Of a stretch of 44,834 nt of DNA, positions 9,106-15,992 are shown piece after piece (within the stretch, counting starts at the first letter, position 1; every line of letters begins with the position of its first letter). Both the position numbers and the translations under genes were made by a program. The DNA comes from Verrucomicrobiota bacterium. Its GTDB lineage: Bacteria > Verrucomicrobiota > Verrucomicrobiia > Opitutales > Opitutaceae. Location: the NCBI GenBank assembly GCA_023430565.1, contig JAEZAD010000192.1, positions 1-44,834 of the forward strand. Reading direction: 5' to 3'. Under the pieces are notes generated by a model. It was given only the letters and a program-made list of their open reading frames with translations, searched no databases and was not told the DNA's origin.

Positions 9106-9175
9106 GGATGAACACGGATTCACACGGATAAGACCGGCGAAAATCATCCGTGTCCATCTGTGTTCATCCCTGGTT
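9100..9175. repeat. Hairpin element made of 10-nt units (ACACGGAT type)
   Basis: The left arm 9100-9129 and right arm 9146-9175 are complementary over 30 bases with four mismatches, around a 16-base loop. Each arm has three copies of a unit with a 10-base period: ACGGAT starts at 9104, 9114 and 9124. The element spans exactly from the rsmI stop codon (9175-9177) to the likely ppx/gppA start. From memory, similar ACACGGATGAACACGGAT runs are common in environmental genomes; I know no established function. Confidence 0.9.
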
Positions 9176-9885
9176 CACAAAATGAAGTCGGCGGGCGCGA
9201 TGAGGAGGACGAATTCGCCTTTGAGGCTGAGTTTGGCGAGGCGGTCGCGGACGGAGGCGGCGGGGCCGACGAGGAAGGTTTCGTGGAGTTTGGTCACTTC
9301 TTTCGCGAGGCAAATCGTGCGCTGCTCGCCGAGGGTGGCGACGATTTCGTCAACGGCCTTGTCGATGCGGTGGCAGCTTTCGTAGAGGGCGAGCGTGTAA
9401 TCGAAATCGCGATACTTTTCGAAGAAGGCGATGCGCGCGGCGGATTTGGGCGGGAGGAAACCGACGTAGAGAAAGCCGTTGGTCGGAAGCCCGCTGGCAC
9501 TGAGGACGGCGGTGAGGGCGCTGGGGCCGGGGACGGGGATGACGGGGAGATGACGGCGGCGGCAGGCGCGGACGAGGCGGAATCCGGGGTCGCTGATGGC
9601 GGGCGTGCCGGCGTCGCTGACGAGGGCGATGGATTTCCCGGCGGCGAGTTGGTCGGCGAGGCGCTCGGCGGTTTCGGTTTCGTTATGCTCGTGGTAGGCG
9701 ACGAGGGTTTTGTGGAAACCGAGGCGGTTGAGCATCGCCCCGGTGGTGCGGGTGTCTTCCGAGGCGACGAGGTCGACGGCGGTGAGGATCGCGCGCGCGC
9801 GCTCGGTGAGGTCGGCGAGATTTCCGATGGGCGTCGCGACGACGTAGAGGTGGCCGGGCTGCGGGGTGAGGGAGGCGTTTTCCAT
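9175..9885 (-). CDS. rsmI: 16S rRNA (cytidine(1402)-2'-O)-methyltransferase RsmI
   Basis: A 236-residue SAM-dependent tetrapyrrole-methylase-fold enzyme that 2'-O-methylates C1402 in the 16S rRNA decoding centre. Family motifs: HLYVVATPIGNLADLTERA near the N-terminus, SEDTRTTGAMLNRLG, YHEHNE, and ALVSDAGTPAISDPGFRLV. PVPGPSALTAVLSASGLP also fits. It lacks the C-terminal extension of longer RsmI proteins (about 280 residues). ATG 9885 is chosen because the family starts two strands before TPIGN. It lies downstream of the small lipoprotein gene but beyond a strong terminator, so it needs its own promoter. Its stop abuts a hairpin repeat. Confidence 0.94.
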   Translation of the reverse strand: MENASLTPQPGHLYVVATPIGNLADLTERARAILTAVDLVASEDTRTTGAMLNRLGFHKTLVAYHEHNETETAERLADQLAAGKSIALVSDAGTPAISDPGFRLVRACRRRHLPVIPVPGPSALTAVLSASGLPTNGFLYVGFLPPKSAARIAFFEKYRDFDYTLALYESCHRIDKAVDEIVATLGEQRTICLAKEVTKLHETFLVGPAASVRDRLAKLSLKGEFVLLIAPADFIL

Positions 9886-9902
9886 CGTTGGACCGAATGA
9901 AT

Positions 9903-9931
9903 AAAAAAAAGGCCCCGAAATATTCGGGGCC
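9903..9931 (-). terminator. Rho-independent terminator of the small lipoprotein gene
   Basis: A perfect 9-bp stem, GGCCCCGAA (9911-9919) with TTCGGGGCC (9923-9931), has a 3-base loop. On the minus strand it is followed by eight T (complement of A at 9903-9910). It lies 22 bases after the lipoprotein stop and 17 bases before the rsmI start. Confidence 0.92.
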
Positions 9932-9953
9932 GTGGCAAGGGAATCGTGAGCGT

Positions 9954-10115
9954 TTAGCGGCCGAGACCGCTGCCGCTCATGCCCGGGATCTGGCCTTCCC
10001 AATCGGCGGGGCGGCTCCACGGAATCGAGCTGTCGCGCGGGGCGGACATGCAACCGACGGACAGCGAGACAATCGCGAGCAGCAGCAGGCCGAGCAGGGT
10101 TTTCTTGGAGATCAT
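9954..10115 (-). CDS. Small predicted lipoprotein (53 residues)
   Basis: The start at 10113-10115 opens a reading frame of 53 codons. The product begins MISKKTLLGLLLLAIVSLSV and continues GCMSAPRDSS. That is a lipoprotein signal: two lysines, a Leu-rich core and a lipobox (SVGC) with the lipidated Cys at residue 22. The mature part is only about 32 residues: a short polar segment with PWSRPADWEGQIPGM and a Gly/Ser-rich end. This resembles the many short lipoproteins with a WxxPxxWE/P-type motif in Gram-negatives, but I do not recognise a named family. A strong terminator follows, supporting a real, separately expressed gene. The residue after the Cys is Met, so the +2 sorting rule gives no inner-membrane retention signal. 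Confidence 0.85.
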   Translation of the reverse strand: MISKKTLLGLLLLAIVSLSVGCMSAPRDSSIPWSRPADWEGQIPGMSGSGLGR

Positions 10116-10166
10116 TGGATCGCGTAGGTTAATACGGGGGAATGGGGGTTCTGCAAGGCTGGCGGT

Positions 10167-11792
10167 TTAAGATGCTGTCGGTGGGACGGCGGTCGGCGGG
10201 GACGCCTCACCCTGCCGGGCGGCGTATTGGGAGAGATGCCAGGGGGTTTTGGCGCGTTTTTTGATGTTGGTGGATTTGTTGGCGGCCAAGTGTTCGAGGA
10301 TCTTGAAAACGAGTTCGGTGGAAACGTCGGGGCCGAGTTTTTCGGTGAGTTCCTCGGCGGTGGCGAATGTGCCGGGGCTCGACTGCAGCTGGGCGACGAC
10401 ACGTTTCTTGAGTGCGATGACGCTGCCGGCGGCTTTCTTGCCGGCTTCGACACCGGGCTGGTGGTAGGCGTTGATGCCGACCAAGGTGGCATAGAGGCCG
10501 GTGACGCGTTCGTAGAGCGCGATCAGCATGCCGAGCGTGCGCGGCGAAACGTCGGGGACGGTGAGCGTGATCGAGTGGCGGTCTTTTTCGCTGAGGGCGT
10601 CGCGAGTGCCGAGATAGAAGCCCTGCAGGTAATCGCCGCTGGTGACGCCGGGCTCGACCTCGAGCGAGGACTTCGCGTCGCGGTCCTTCAGGACCTCGAT
10701 GAAGGTGACGAAGAAGTTGTTCACGCCCTCGCGGAGTTGCTGGACATAGGCGTGCTGGTCGGTCGAGCCCTTGTTGCCGTAGACGGCGATGCCCTGGTTG
10801 ACGACGTTGCCCTTGAGATCGAATTCCTTGCCGAGCGACTCCATGACGAGTTGCTGGAGGTAGCGCGAGAAGAGGAGGAGGCGGTCCTTGTAGGGGAGGA
10901 CGACCATGTCCTTGGCGCCGCGGCCGTCGGTGGCGAAGAACCACATCAGGGCGAGGAGGGCGGCGGGGTTTTGCGCGGTATTGGGGAAGCGCGTGACGTC
11001 GTCCATCGCGGCGGCGCCGTCGAGCATGGCCTGGATGTCGATGCCTTGCAGGGCGGCGGGGAGGAGGCCGACGGCGGAGAGTTCGGAGGTGCGGCCGCCG
11101 ACCCAGTCCCACATGGCGAAACGAGCTAACCAATTTTCGGATACGGCGGTCTGGTCGAGCTTCGAGCCGGCGCCGGTGACAGCGACGAATTGCCTGGTGT
11201 AGTCGAGATTGGCGGTGCGGAAGGCGGCGATGGCTTCGAGCATGCCGTTGCGCGTCTCGGCGGTGCCGCCGGATTTCGAGATGACGACGACGAGGGTTTT
11301 CGCGAGCTGGTTGCGGAGCTGGTCGAGGACGTAGTCGATGCCGTTGGGGTCGGTGTTGTCGAAGAAGTGGATCGCGAGCTTGTCCTTGCGCGGGCGGCCG
11401 AGGGCGTGGCTGACGAGCTGTGGGCCGAGGGCGGAGCCGCCGATGCCGATGACGAGGAGATTTTTGAACTTACCCTTGGGGCCGGAGATTTCGCCGGAGT
11501 GAATTTTCGCGGTGAAATCCTTGATCGCGGCGAGGGTCGAAGTGATTTCGGTGGTGAGCTCGGGCGTGGGGGCGAGGTGCGGAGCGCGGAGCCAGTAGTG
11601 GCCGACCATGCGGTTCTCGTCGGGGTTGGCGATCGCGCCGCCTTCGAGGGCTGACATCGCGGTGAACGCTTCCTGTAGGCGCGGCTCCATCGACGTGAGG
11701 AAATCGTCGGGGAAGGGGATGCGGCTGATGTCGAGCGAAACGCCGAGGTCGGCGTTATGGTAGAAGTGGGTTTTGAAACGAGTCCAGGACAT
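10167..11792 (-). CDS. pgi: Glucose-6-phosphate isomerase
   Basis: A 541-residue phosphoglucose isomerase interconverting glucose-6-phosphate and fructose-6-phosphate. Sugar-isomerase motifs are clear: LLVIGIGGSALGPQLVSHAL, VISKSGGTAETRN, and WDWVGGRTSELSAVGLLPAAL. The catalytic Glu/His region is VYGNKGSTDQHAYVQQLREG. The C-terminus has an extra Lys-rich, winged-helix-like segment (SPGTFATAEELTEKLGPD to KTPWHL) beyond the isomerase core. I start at ATG 11792 (MSWTRFKTHFYHN); the preceding ten in-frame residues look non-coding. A hairpin repeat occupies the upstream gap to ilvD. Confidence 0.95.
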   Translation of the reverse strand: MSWTRFKTHFYHNADLGVSLDISRIPFPDDFLTSMEPRLQEAFTAMSALEGGAIANPDENRMVGHYWLRAPHLAPTPELTTEITSTLAAIKDFTAKIHSGEISGPKGKFKNLLVIGIGGSALGPQLVSHALGRPRKDKLAIHFFDNTDPNGIDYVLDQLRNQLAKTLVVVISKSGGTAETRNGMLEAIAAFRTANLDYTRQFVAVTGAGSKLDQTAVSENWLARFAMWDWVGGRTSELSAVGLLPAALQGIDIQAMLDGAAAMDDVTRFPNTAQNPAALLALMWFFATDGRGAKDMVVLPYKDRLLLFSRYLQQLVMESLGKEFDLKGNVVNQGIAVYGNKGSTDQHAYVQQLREGVNNFFVTFIEVLKDRDAKSSLEVEPGVTSGDYLQGFYLGTRDALSEKDRHSITLTVPDVSPRTLGMLIALYERVTGLYATLVGINAYHQPGVEAGKKAAGSVIALKKRVVAQLQSSPGTFATAEELTEKLGPDVSTELVFKILEHLAANKSTNIKKRAKTPWHLSQYAARQGEASPPTAVPPTAS

Positions 11793-11807
11793 GGGAGGAA
11801 AAGAGTC

Positions 11808-11875
11808 GCCCGCGAAACACGCCAAGAGGCGCGAAAGGTAAAGGTTGTTCGCGTCGTTTGGCGTGTTCCGCGGGC
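11808..11875. repeat. Hairpin element made of 9-nt units (CGCnAA type)
   Basis: Arms 11808-11835 and 11848-11875 are complementary over 28 bases with four mismatches, around a 12-base loop. Each arm holds three nonamers of the type CACGCCAAG. The element fills the gap between the ilvD stop (11887) and the pgi start (11792). It is the same unit class as 6102-6213. Confidence 0.88.
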
Positions 11876-11886
11876 GGTGTTTGGGA

Positions 11887-13611
11887 TCAGAGGTATTTGT
11901 CGGTGACGGCGCCTTCGGAGGCGGTGCTCACGAGTTTGGCGTATTTGGCGAGGACGCCGCGGGTCTCGCGGGGCGGGAGAGGTTTATAGGCGGACATGCG
12001 CGACGCGTATTCGGCGTCGGGGATGAGCAGGCTGATCGTGTTTTTCACGGCATCGATTTCGATGATGTCGCCGGTGCGCACGATGCCGATGGGACCACCG
12101 CGAGCGGCTTCGGGGGTGATGTGGCCGACGTCGAAGCCGTGGCTGCCGCCGGAGAAGCGGCCGTCGGTGATGAGGGCGACATCCTTGATCAGCCCGCGAC
12201 CGGCGACGGCGCTGGTGGGCGAGAGCATTTCGCGCATGCCGGGGCCGCCGACGGGGCCTTCGTTGCGAATGACGACAACGTCACCCTTCACGATGTCGCC
12301 GCGGAGAATGCCTTTGAGCGCGTCTTCCTCGCCCTCGTAAACCTTGGCGGTGCCTTTGAAGTAGAGGCCCTCCTTGCCGGTGATCTTGCCGACGGCGCCC
12401 TCGGGAGCGAGGTTGCCGCGGAGGACGCGGAGGTGGGTTTCCTTTTTGATGGGGTTGTCCCACGGGCGGATGATGTCCTGTTCGTTCGGATACGCGCCGT
12501 AGGGTTGAACGTCCTTCAGCGTTTCGGCGATGGTTTCGCCGGTGACGGTGAGGCAGTCGCCGTGGAGGAGACCGCGGTCGAGGAGCAGCTTCATCATCGG
12601 GCGGATGCCGCCGACGCGGATGAGGTGGCTCATGTTGTAGCGGCCGAAAGGCTTCAGGTCGGCGAGGAGCGGGACGCGTTCGCCAAGGGTCTTGAAATCG
12701 TCGAGCGTGAGCGGGACGTGGGCGGCGTGGGCGATGGCGAGCAGGTGGAGGATGAGATTGGTGGAGCCGCCGAGGGCGGTGCAGACGAGGATGGCGTTTT
12801 CGAAGGCCTTTCGCGTCATGATGTCGCGAGGCTTGATGCCGCGCTTCAGGAGGTTGACGACGGCGGCGCCGGCGCGCTCGCAGTCGCGGCGCTTTTCCTC
12901 GCCGATGGCGAGCTGCGCGCTGCTGTTGGGCAGGCTCATGCCGAGCACCTCGATGGCGGACGCCATCGTATTCGCGGTATACATACCGCCGCAGGAACCG
13001 GGGCCGGGGATGGCGCTGGATTCGACCTCCTTCAGGCCGGCGGCGTCGAGTTCGCCCTTGGCGTGTTTGCCCACGGCTTCGAAGACGGAGACGATGTCGA
13101 GGGGCTTCTTTTTGTCGCAATCGCCGGGCGTGAAGCCGGGGAGGATGGTGCCGCCGTAGACGAAGACGGCGGGGCGGTTGAGGCGGGCGATGGCGATCAT
13201 CGCGCCGGGCATGTTTTTGTCGCAGCCGCCGATTGCGACGAGGCCGTCGAAACCCTCGGCGGCGACGGCGGTTTCGATGGAGTCGGCGATGACCTCGCGG
13301 GACACGAGGCTGTAGCGCATGCCCTGCGTGCCCATGCTGATGCCGTCGGTGACGGTGATGGTGTTGAAATAGACCGGCTTGCCGCCGGCGGCCGCGACGC
13401 CCTTTTGCGCGTGTTGAGAGAGGTCGCCGAGGTGGACATTGCAGGGCGTCATGTCGCTGGCGGAGGAGGCGACGGCGATTTGCGGCTTCTTGAAATCGTC
13501 GTCGGTGAAGCCGACGGCGCGGAGCATCGAGCGGGCGGGCGCGCGGTCGTTGCCGTCGACAACCACGGAGGAATGGGGCCGGGGGATCTCGTTCGTGGGC
13601 TGGGTGCTCAT
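11887..13611 (-). CDS. ilvD: Dihydroxy-acid dehydratase IlvD
   Basis: A 574-residue Fe-S enzyme of branched-chain amino acid synthesis; it dehydrates 2,3-dihydroxy-isovalerate and -methylvalerate to the 2-keto acids. The three cluster/Mg-site cysteines expected in the family are present: ASDMTPCNVHLG (Cys57), IGGCDKNMPGAMIA (Cys130) and GPGSCGGMYTANTM (Cys207). The C-terminal active-site segment DGRFSGGSHGFDVGHITPEA is intact. Length matches the roughly 560-residue form. No other ilv gene is nearby, so it is unlinked here. A heptad-repeat hairpin lies between its start and scpB, with 287 bases separating the two divergent genes. Confidence 0.96.
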   Translation of the reverse strand: MSTQPTNEIPRPHSSVVVDGNDRAPARSMLRAVGFTDDDFKKPQIAVASSASDMTPCNVHLGDLSQHAQKGVAAAGGKPVYFNTITVTDGISMGTQGMRYSLVSREVIADSIETAVAAEGFDGLVAIGGCDKNMPGAMIAIARLNRPAVFVYGGTILPGFTPGDCDKKKPLDIVSVFEAVGKHAKGELDAAGLKEVESSAIPGPGSCGGMYTANTMASAIEVLGMSLPNSSAQLAIGEEKRRDCERAGAAVVNLLKRGIKPRDIMTRKAFENAILVCTALGGSTNLILHLLAIAHAAHVPLTLDDFKTLGERVPLLADLKPFGRYNMSHLIRVGGIRPMMKLLLDRGLLHGDCLTVTGETIAETLKDVQPYGAYPNEQDIIRPWDNPIKKETHLRVLRGNLAPEGAVGKITGKEGLYFKGTAKVYEGEEDALKGILRGDIVKGDVVVIRNEGPVGGPGMREMLSPTSAVAGRGLIKDVALITDGRFSGGSHGFDVGHITPEAARGGPIGIVRTGDIIEIDAVKNTISLLIPDAEYASRMSAYKPLPPRETRGVLAKYAKLVSTASEGAVTDKYL

Positions 13612-13693
13612 GAGGAAACGGGGACGATGGGCCAGGCGTGCGGAGGCGGGCAAGACGTGATTGTGGCGGCACCCGGCACAGAGGGTGGGAAAA

Positions 13694-13816
13694 AAGCTCC
13701 AAGCACCAAGATCCAAGCTCCAGGGAAGAACCAAGAGCCAAGTTCCAAAAAAAGGGCGAGGCCGAGATTTGGGATTTGGAGCTTCTCTGGAGCTTGGTGC
13801 TTGGATCTTGGAGCTT
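13694..13816. repeat. Hairpin element made of 7-nt units (AAGNNCC type)
   Basis: The left arm holds four contiguous heptads of the form AAGNNCC (13694-13721), then three more (13726-13746). The right arm holds four heptads of the form GGNNCTT (13789-13816). Arms 13694-13723 and 13787-13816 pair over 30 bases, with mismatches only where the two inner units are in a different order. It occupies the ilvD-scpB divergent gap. The 22 bases at 13706-13727 recur identically at 23984-24005. Confidence 0.9.
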
Positions 13817-13898
13817 CCGCCGCGCGCGGCGGCGCGGCGGTGGTTTTCGTGATTGCGTGTCGTGCGCGGCGGATTGTTCACTCGGCCGCTCTACCCGC

Positions 13899-14825
13899 AT
13901 GGCTTTCAATCTGAAAAAGGTGCTCAAGGCGTTGCTGTTGTCGTCGAACCAGCCGTTGTCGGTGAAGGATATCCAGGCGGCGTTCACGCGGTTTCACGAG
14001 GCGGGGTCGACGATGCCGAATGAGGAAGAGGAGCAGGAGAAGAGGGCGCCTGTGCCGGGTGAAGCGGCGGATGCGGCGGCGGAGCGTGGTGAGGGCACGG
14101 CGTCTCCGTCGACGGAAGTGCCGGACGCGGTTGAAGTGATCGCGGAGCCGGCGGAGGATCCGGAGCTTTATGCGGAGGTGCCGTCGTTGATCACGGGGAC
14201 GCAGATTCGGGAGGCGATGGATCAGATCGCGGCGGATTTGCGGACGGCGGATGAAGGGCTGCTGTTGATCGAGGGGAACAGCGGATTTCGGTTGGTGACG
14301 CATCCGCGGTTTGCGCGGTGGGTGCGGATTTTGAGGTCGGAGCCGCCGCCGGTGAAACTGAGCCAGTCGTCGATCGAGACGCTCGCGATCGTGGCGTATC
14401 GGCAACCCGTGACGCGCGGCGAGATCGAGACGATTCGCGGGGTGTCGGCGGAGGCGGGCATCAACAAGCTGCTCGAGCGGGAGTTGGTTTACGTGGTCGG
14501 GCGGGCGGATTTGCCGGGGCGTCCGATTCAGTATGGGACGACGGACAAGTTTCTGGAGTTTGTCGGCGTGAAGTCGCTCGATGAGCTGCCGGCGTCGGAT
14601 GTGTTGTCGTCGCGACAGATCGACGAGTGGCTGAAAACGGCGATGCACCCGCCGTCGTTGACGGATACGGACATGGGGCTGGCGGACGAACAGTTGCCGT
14701 TGGAGGCCGGCGCGGCGGCAAGTGACAAGGAACCAGAATCGGGTGACAAGGTGGAGACGGAGGGCGAAACGTCTGCGCGTTCTGCTGCGGATGAGGAGAC
14801 GGAAGAAAAGCCGGCGGCGAACTGA
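13899..14825 (+). CDS. scpB: Segregation and condensation protein ScpB
   Basis: A 308-residue ScpB, the paired winged-helix subunit of the SMC-ScpAB condensin that organises chromosomes. It begins MAFNLKKVLKALLLSSNQPL, the first winged helix. The core signature SQSSIETLAIVAYRQPVTRGEIETIRGVSAE (about residues 150-180) and RADLPGRPIQYGTTDKFLEFVGVKSLDELP are typical. Unusual: an acidic, low-complexity insertion (about residues 45-90) splits the first winged helix, and a long acidic tail (about 250-308) is added; normal ScpB is about 190 residues. No scpA or smc gene lies in the window. It is followed by pheA after only two bases, so they are co-transcribed. Confidence 0.92.
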   Translation: MAFNLKKVLKALLLSSNQPLSVKDIQAAFTRFHEAGSTMPNEEEEQEKRAPVPGEAADAAAERGEGTASPSTEVPDAVEVIAEPAEDPELYAEVPSLITGTQIREAMDQIAADLRTADEGLLLIEGNSGFRLVTHPRFARWVRILRSEPPPVKLSQSSIETLAIVAYRQPVTRGEIETIRGVSAEAGINKLLERELVYVVGRADLPGRPIQYGTTDKFLEFVGVKSLDELPASDVLSSRQIDEWLKTAMHPPSLTDTDMGLADEQLPLEAGAAASDKEPESGDKVETEGETSARSAADEETEEKPAAN

Positions 14826-14827
14826 CC

Positions 14828-15907
14828 ATGGACCTTTCAGCGATTCGGGCGCAGATCGACAAGTTGGACGGCGAACTCGTTCGGATTTTGAACGAGCGGC
14901 TGACGTTGGCGGCGGAGATCGGGAAACTGAAGCGCAGCCAGGGCGGTCAGATTTACGTGGCGGAACGCGAAGACGCGGTGCTGCGCAAGGTGACGGGGCA
15001 AAACGAAGGGCCGATCAAGAACGAGGCGCTGCGCGCAATTTATCGCGAGATCATGTCGGCGGCGATCGCGCTCGAGAAGCCGCTGATGATCGCGTATCTC
15101 GGGCCGGAGGCGAGCAACACGCATGCGGCGGCGCTGAAGAAGTTCGGGGCGAGCGTGGATTATCACGCGATGGCGACGGTGAGCGATATCTTCACGGCGG
15201 TGGAGAAGGGCGAAACCGACTACGCGGTGATTCCGATCGAGAATTCGACGGAAGGGTCGGTGCGCGAGGCGTTGGATAGTTTCGTCGAGAGCGACCTGAA
15301 GATCGTCGCGCAGATTTATTTGGAGATCAGTCATGCGCTGATCTCGAACTCGCGGTTGGAGGAGATCGAGCGGGTGTATTCGAAGGACCAGGCGCTGGCG
15401 CAGTGCCGGCATTGGCTGCAGCGGCATTTGCCGCATGCGCAGCTCGTCGATGCGCCGAGCACGTCGCGCGCGGTGCAGATGGCGAAGGACGAGCGCGGGG
15501 TGGCGGCAATTGCGGGCGAGTTGGCGGCGGAGCACTACGGGGTGCCGGTCGTGGAGCGGAATATCCAGGACAAGGCGGACAACACGACGCGGTTTTTCGT
15601 GATCGGAAAGAAGGCGTCGGGCGCGGTGGGCGGCGGGAAAGATCTCACAAGTTTGCTGGTGTCGCTCGGCGACGAGGCGGCGTCGCACTCGGGGGCGTTG
15701 CTGAAGATGCTGATGCCGCTGGCGAATCGCGGGATCAATCTGTCAAAGATCGAGTCGCGCCCGAGCAAGAAGCGGCCGTGGGATTATTATTTCTTCCTCG
15801 ATGTGACGGGTCACTACGACGACCCGAACATGAAGAGTGCGGTCGCGGAGCTGCGGACGTTTTGTCCGTTGGTGAAGTGGATGGGGAGTTATCCGGCGGC
15901 GAGCTAA
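14828..15907 (+). CDS. pheA: Bifunctional chorismate mutase / prephenate dehydratase (P-protein)
   Basis: A 359-residue P-protein converting chorismate to prephenate and then phenylpyruvate for phenylalanine synthesis. Domains in order: AroQ chorismate mutase (about 1-90, MDLSAIRAQIDKLDGELVRI), prephenate dehydratase (about 95-270) with YLGPEASNTHAAALKKFG and the catalytic DNTTRFFVIGK (Thr near residue 253), and a C-terminal ACT domain (about 280-355) carrying the phenylalanine-binding ESRPSKKRPWDYYFFLD, so feedback inhibition is expected. It starts two bases after the scpB stop. A 9-bp hairpin (15908-15930) follows directly after the TAA. Confidence 0.96.
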   Translation: MDLSAIRAQIDKLDGELVRILNERLTLAAEIGKLKRSQGGQIYVAEREDAVLRKVTGQNEGPIKNEALRAIYREIMSAAIALEKPLMIAYLGPEASNTHAAALKKFGASVDYHAMATVSDIFTAVEKGETDYAVIPIENSTEGSVREALDSFVESDLKIVAQIYLEISHALISNSRLEEIERVYSKDQALAQCRHWLQRHLPHAQLVDAPSTSRAVQMAKDERGVAAIAGELAAEHYGVPVVERNIQDKADNTTRFFVIGKKASGAVGGGKDLTSLLVSLGDEAASHSGALLKMLMPLANRGINLSKIESRPSKKRPWDYYFFLDVTGHYDDPNMKSAVAELRTFCPLVKWMGSYPAAS

Positions 15908-15930
15908 GCACGGTCGTTTCGCGACCGTGC
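15908..15930 (+). other. Hairpin after pheA
   Basis: The stem GCACGGTCG (15908-15916) pairs with CGACCGTGC (15922-15930) around loop TTTCG, directly after the pheA stop. On the plus strand no T tract follows (the sequence continues GGAGTAGCGC and then A's), so it is not a classical plus-strand terminator. It may protect the 3' end, or act with the adjacent minus-strand terminator hairpin. Confidence 0.6.
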
Positions 15931-15940
15931 GGAGTAGCGC

Positions 15941-15968
15941 AAAAAAAAGCCCGACGAGACGTCGGGCT
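15941..15968 (-). terminator. Rho-independent terminator of the MamK-like actin gene
   Basis: An 8-bp stem, AGCCCGAC (15948-15955) with GTCGGGCT (15961-15968), is followed on the minus strand by eight or more T (complement of A at 15941-15948). It is 24 bases after the stop of the actin gene and marks the end of that transcription unit. Confidence 0.9.
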
Positions 15969-15992
15969 CCACCAACAGGTGTCGAATTTGGC

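Noticed and set aside
9100..13816. CRISPR array
   Set aside because: Repeat units are 7-10 bases and contiguous, with no spacers of constant length and no cas genes.
11845..13914. Long plus-strand open frame (over 680 codons) opposite ilvD
   Set aside because: It is the antisense shadow of ilvD in GC-rich DNA; its composition (Gly/Ala/Asp-rich) has no recognisable fold, while the minus strand carries all IlvD motifs.
15908..15930. REP element after pheA
   Set aside because: It is a good hairpin, but the GTAG occurs at the 3' side on the same strand, not as a 5' foot, so it does not fit the REP layout.
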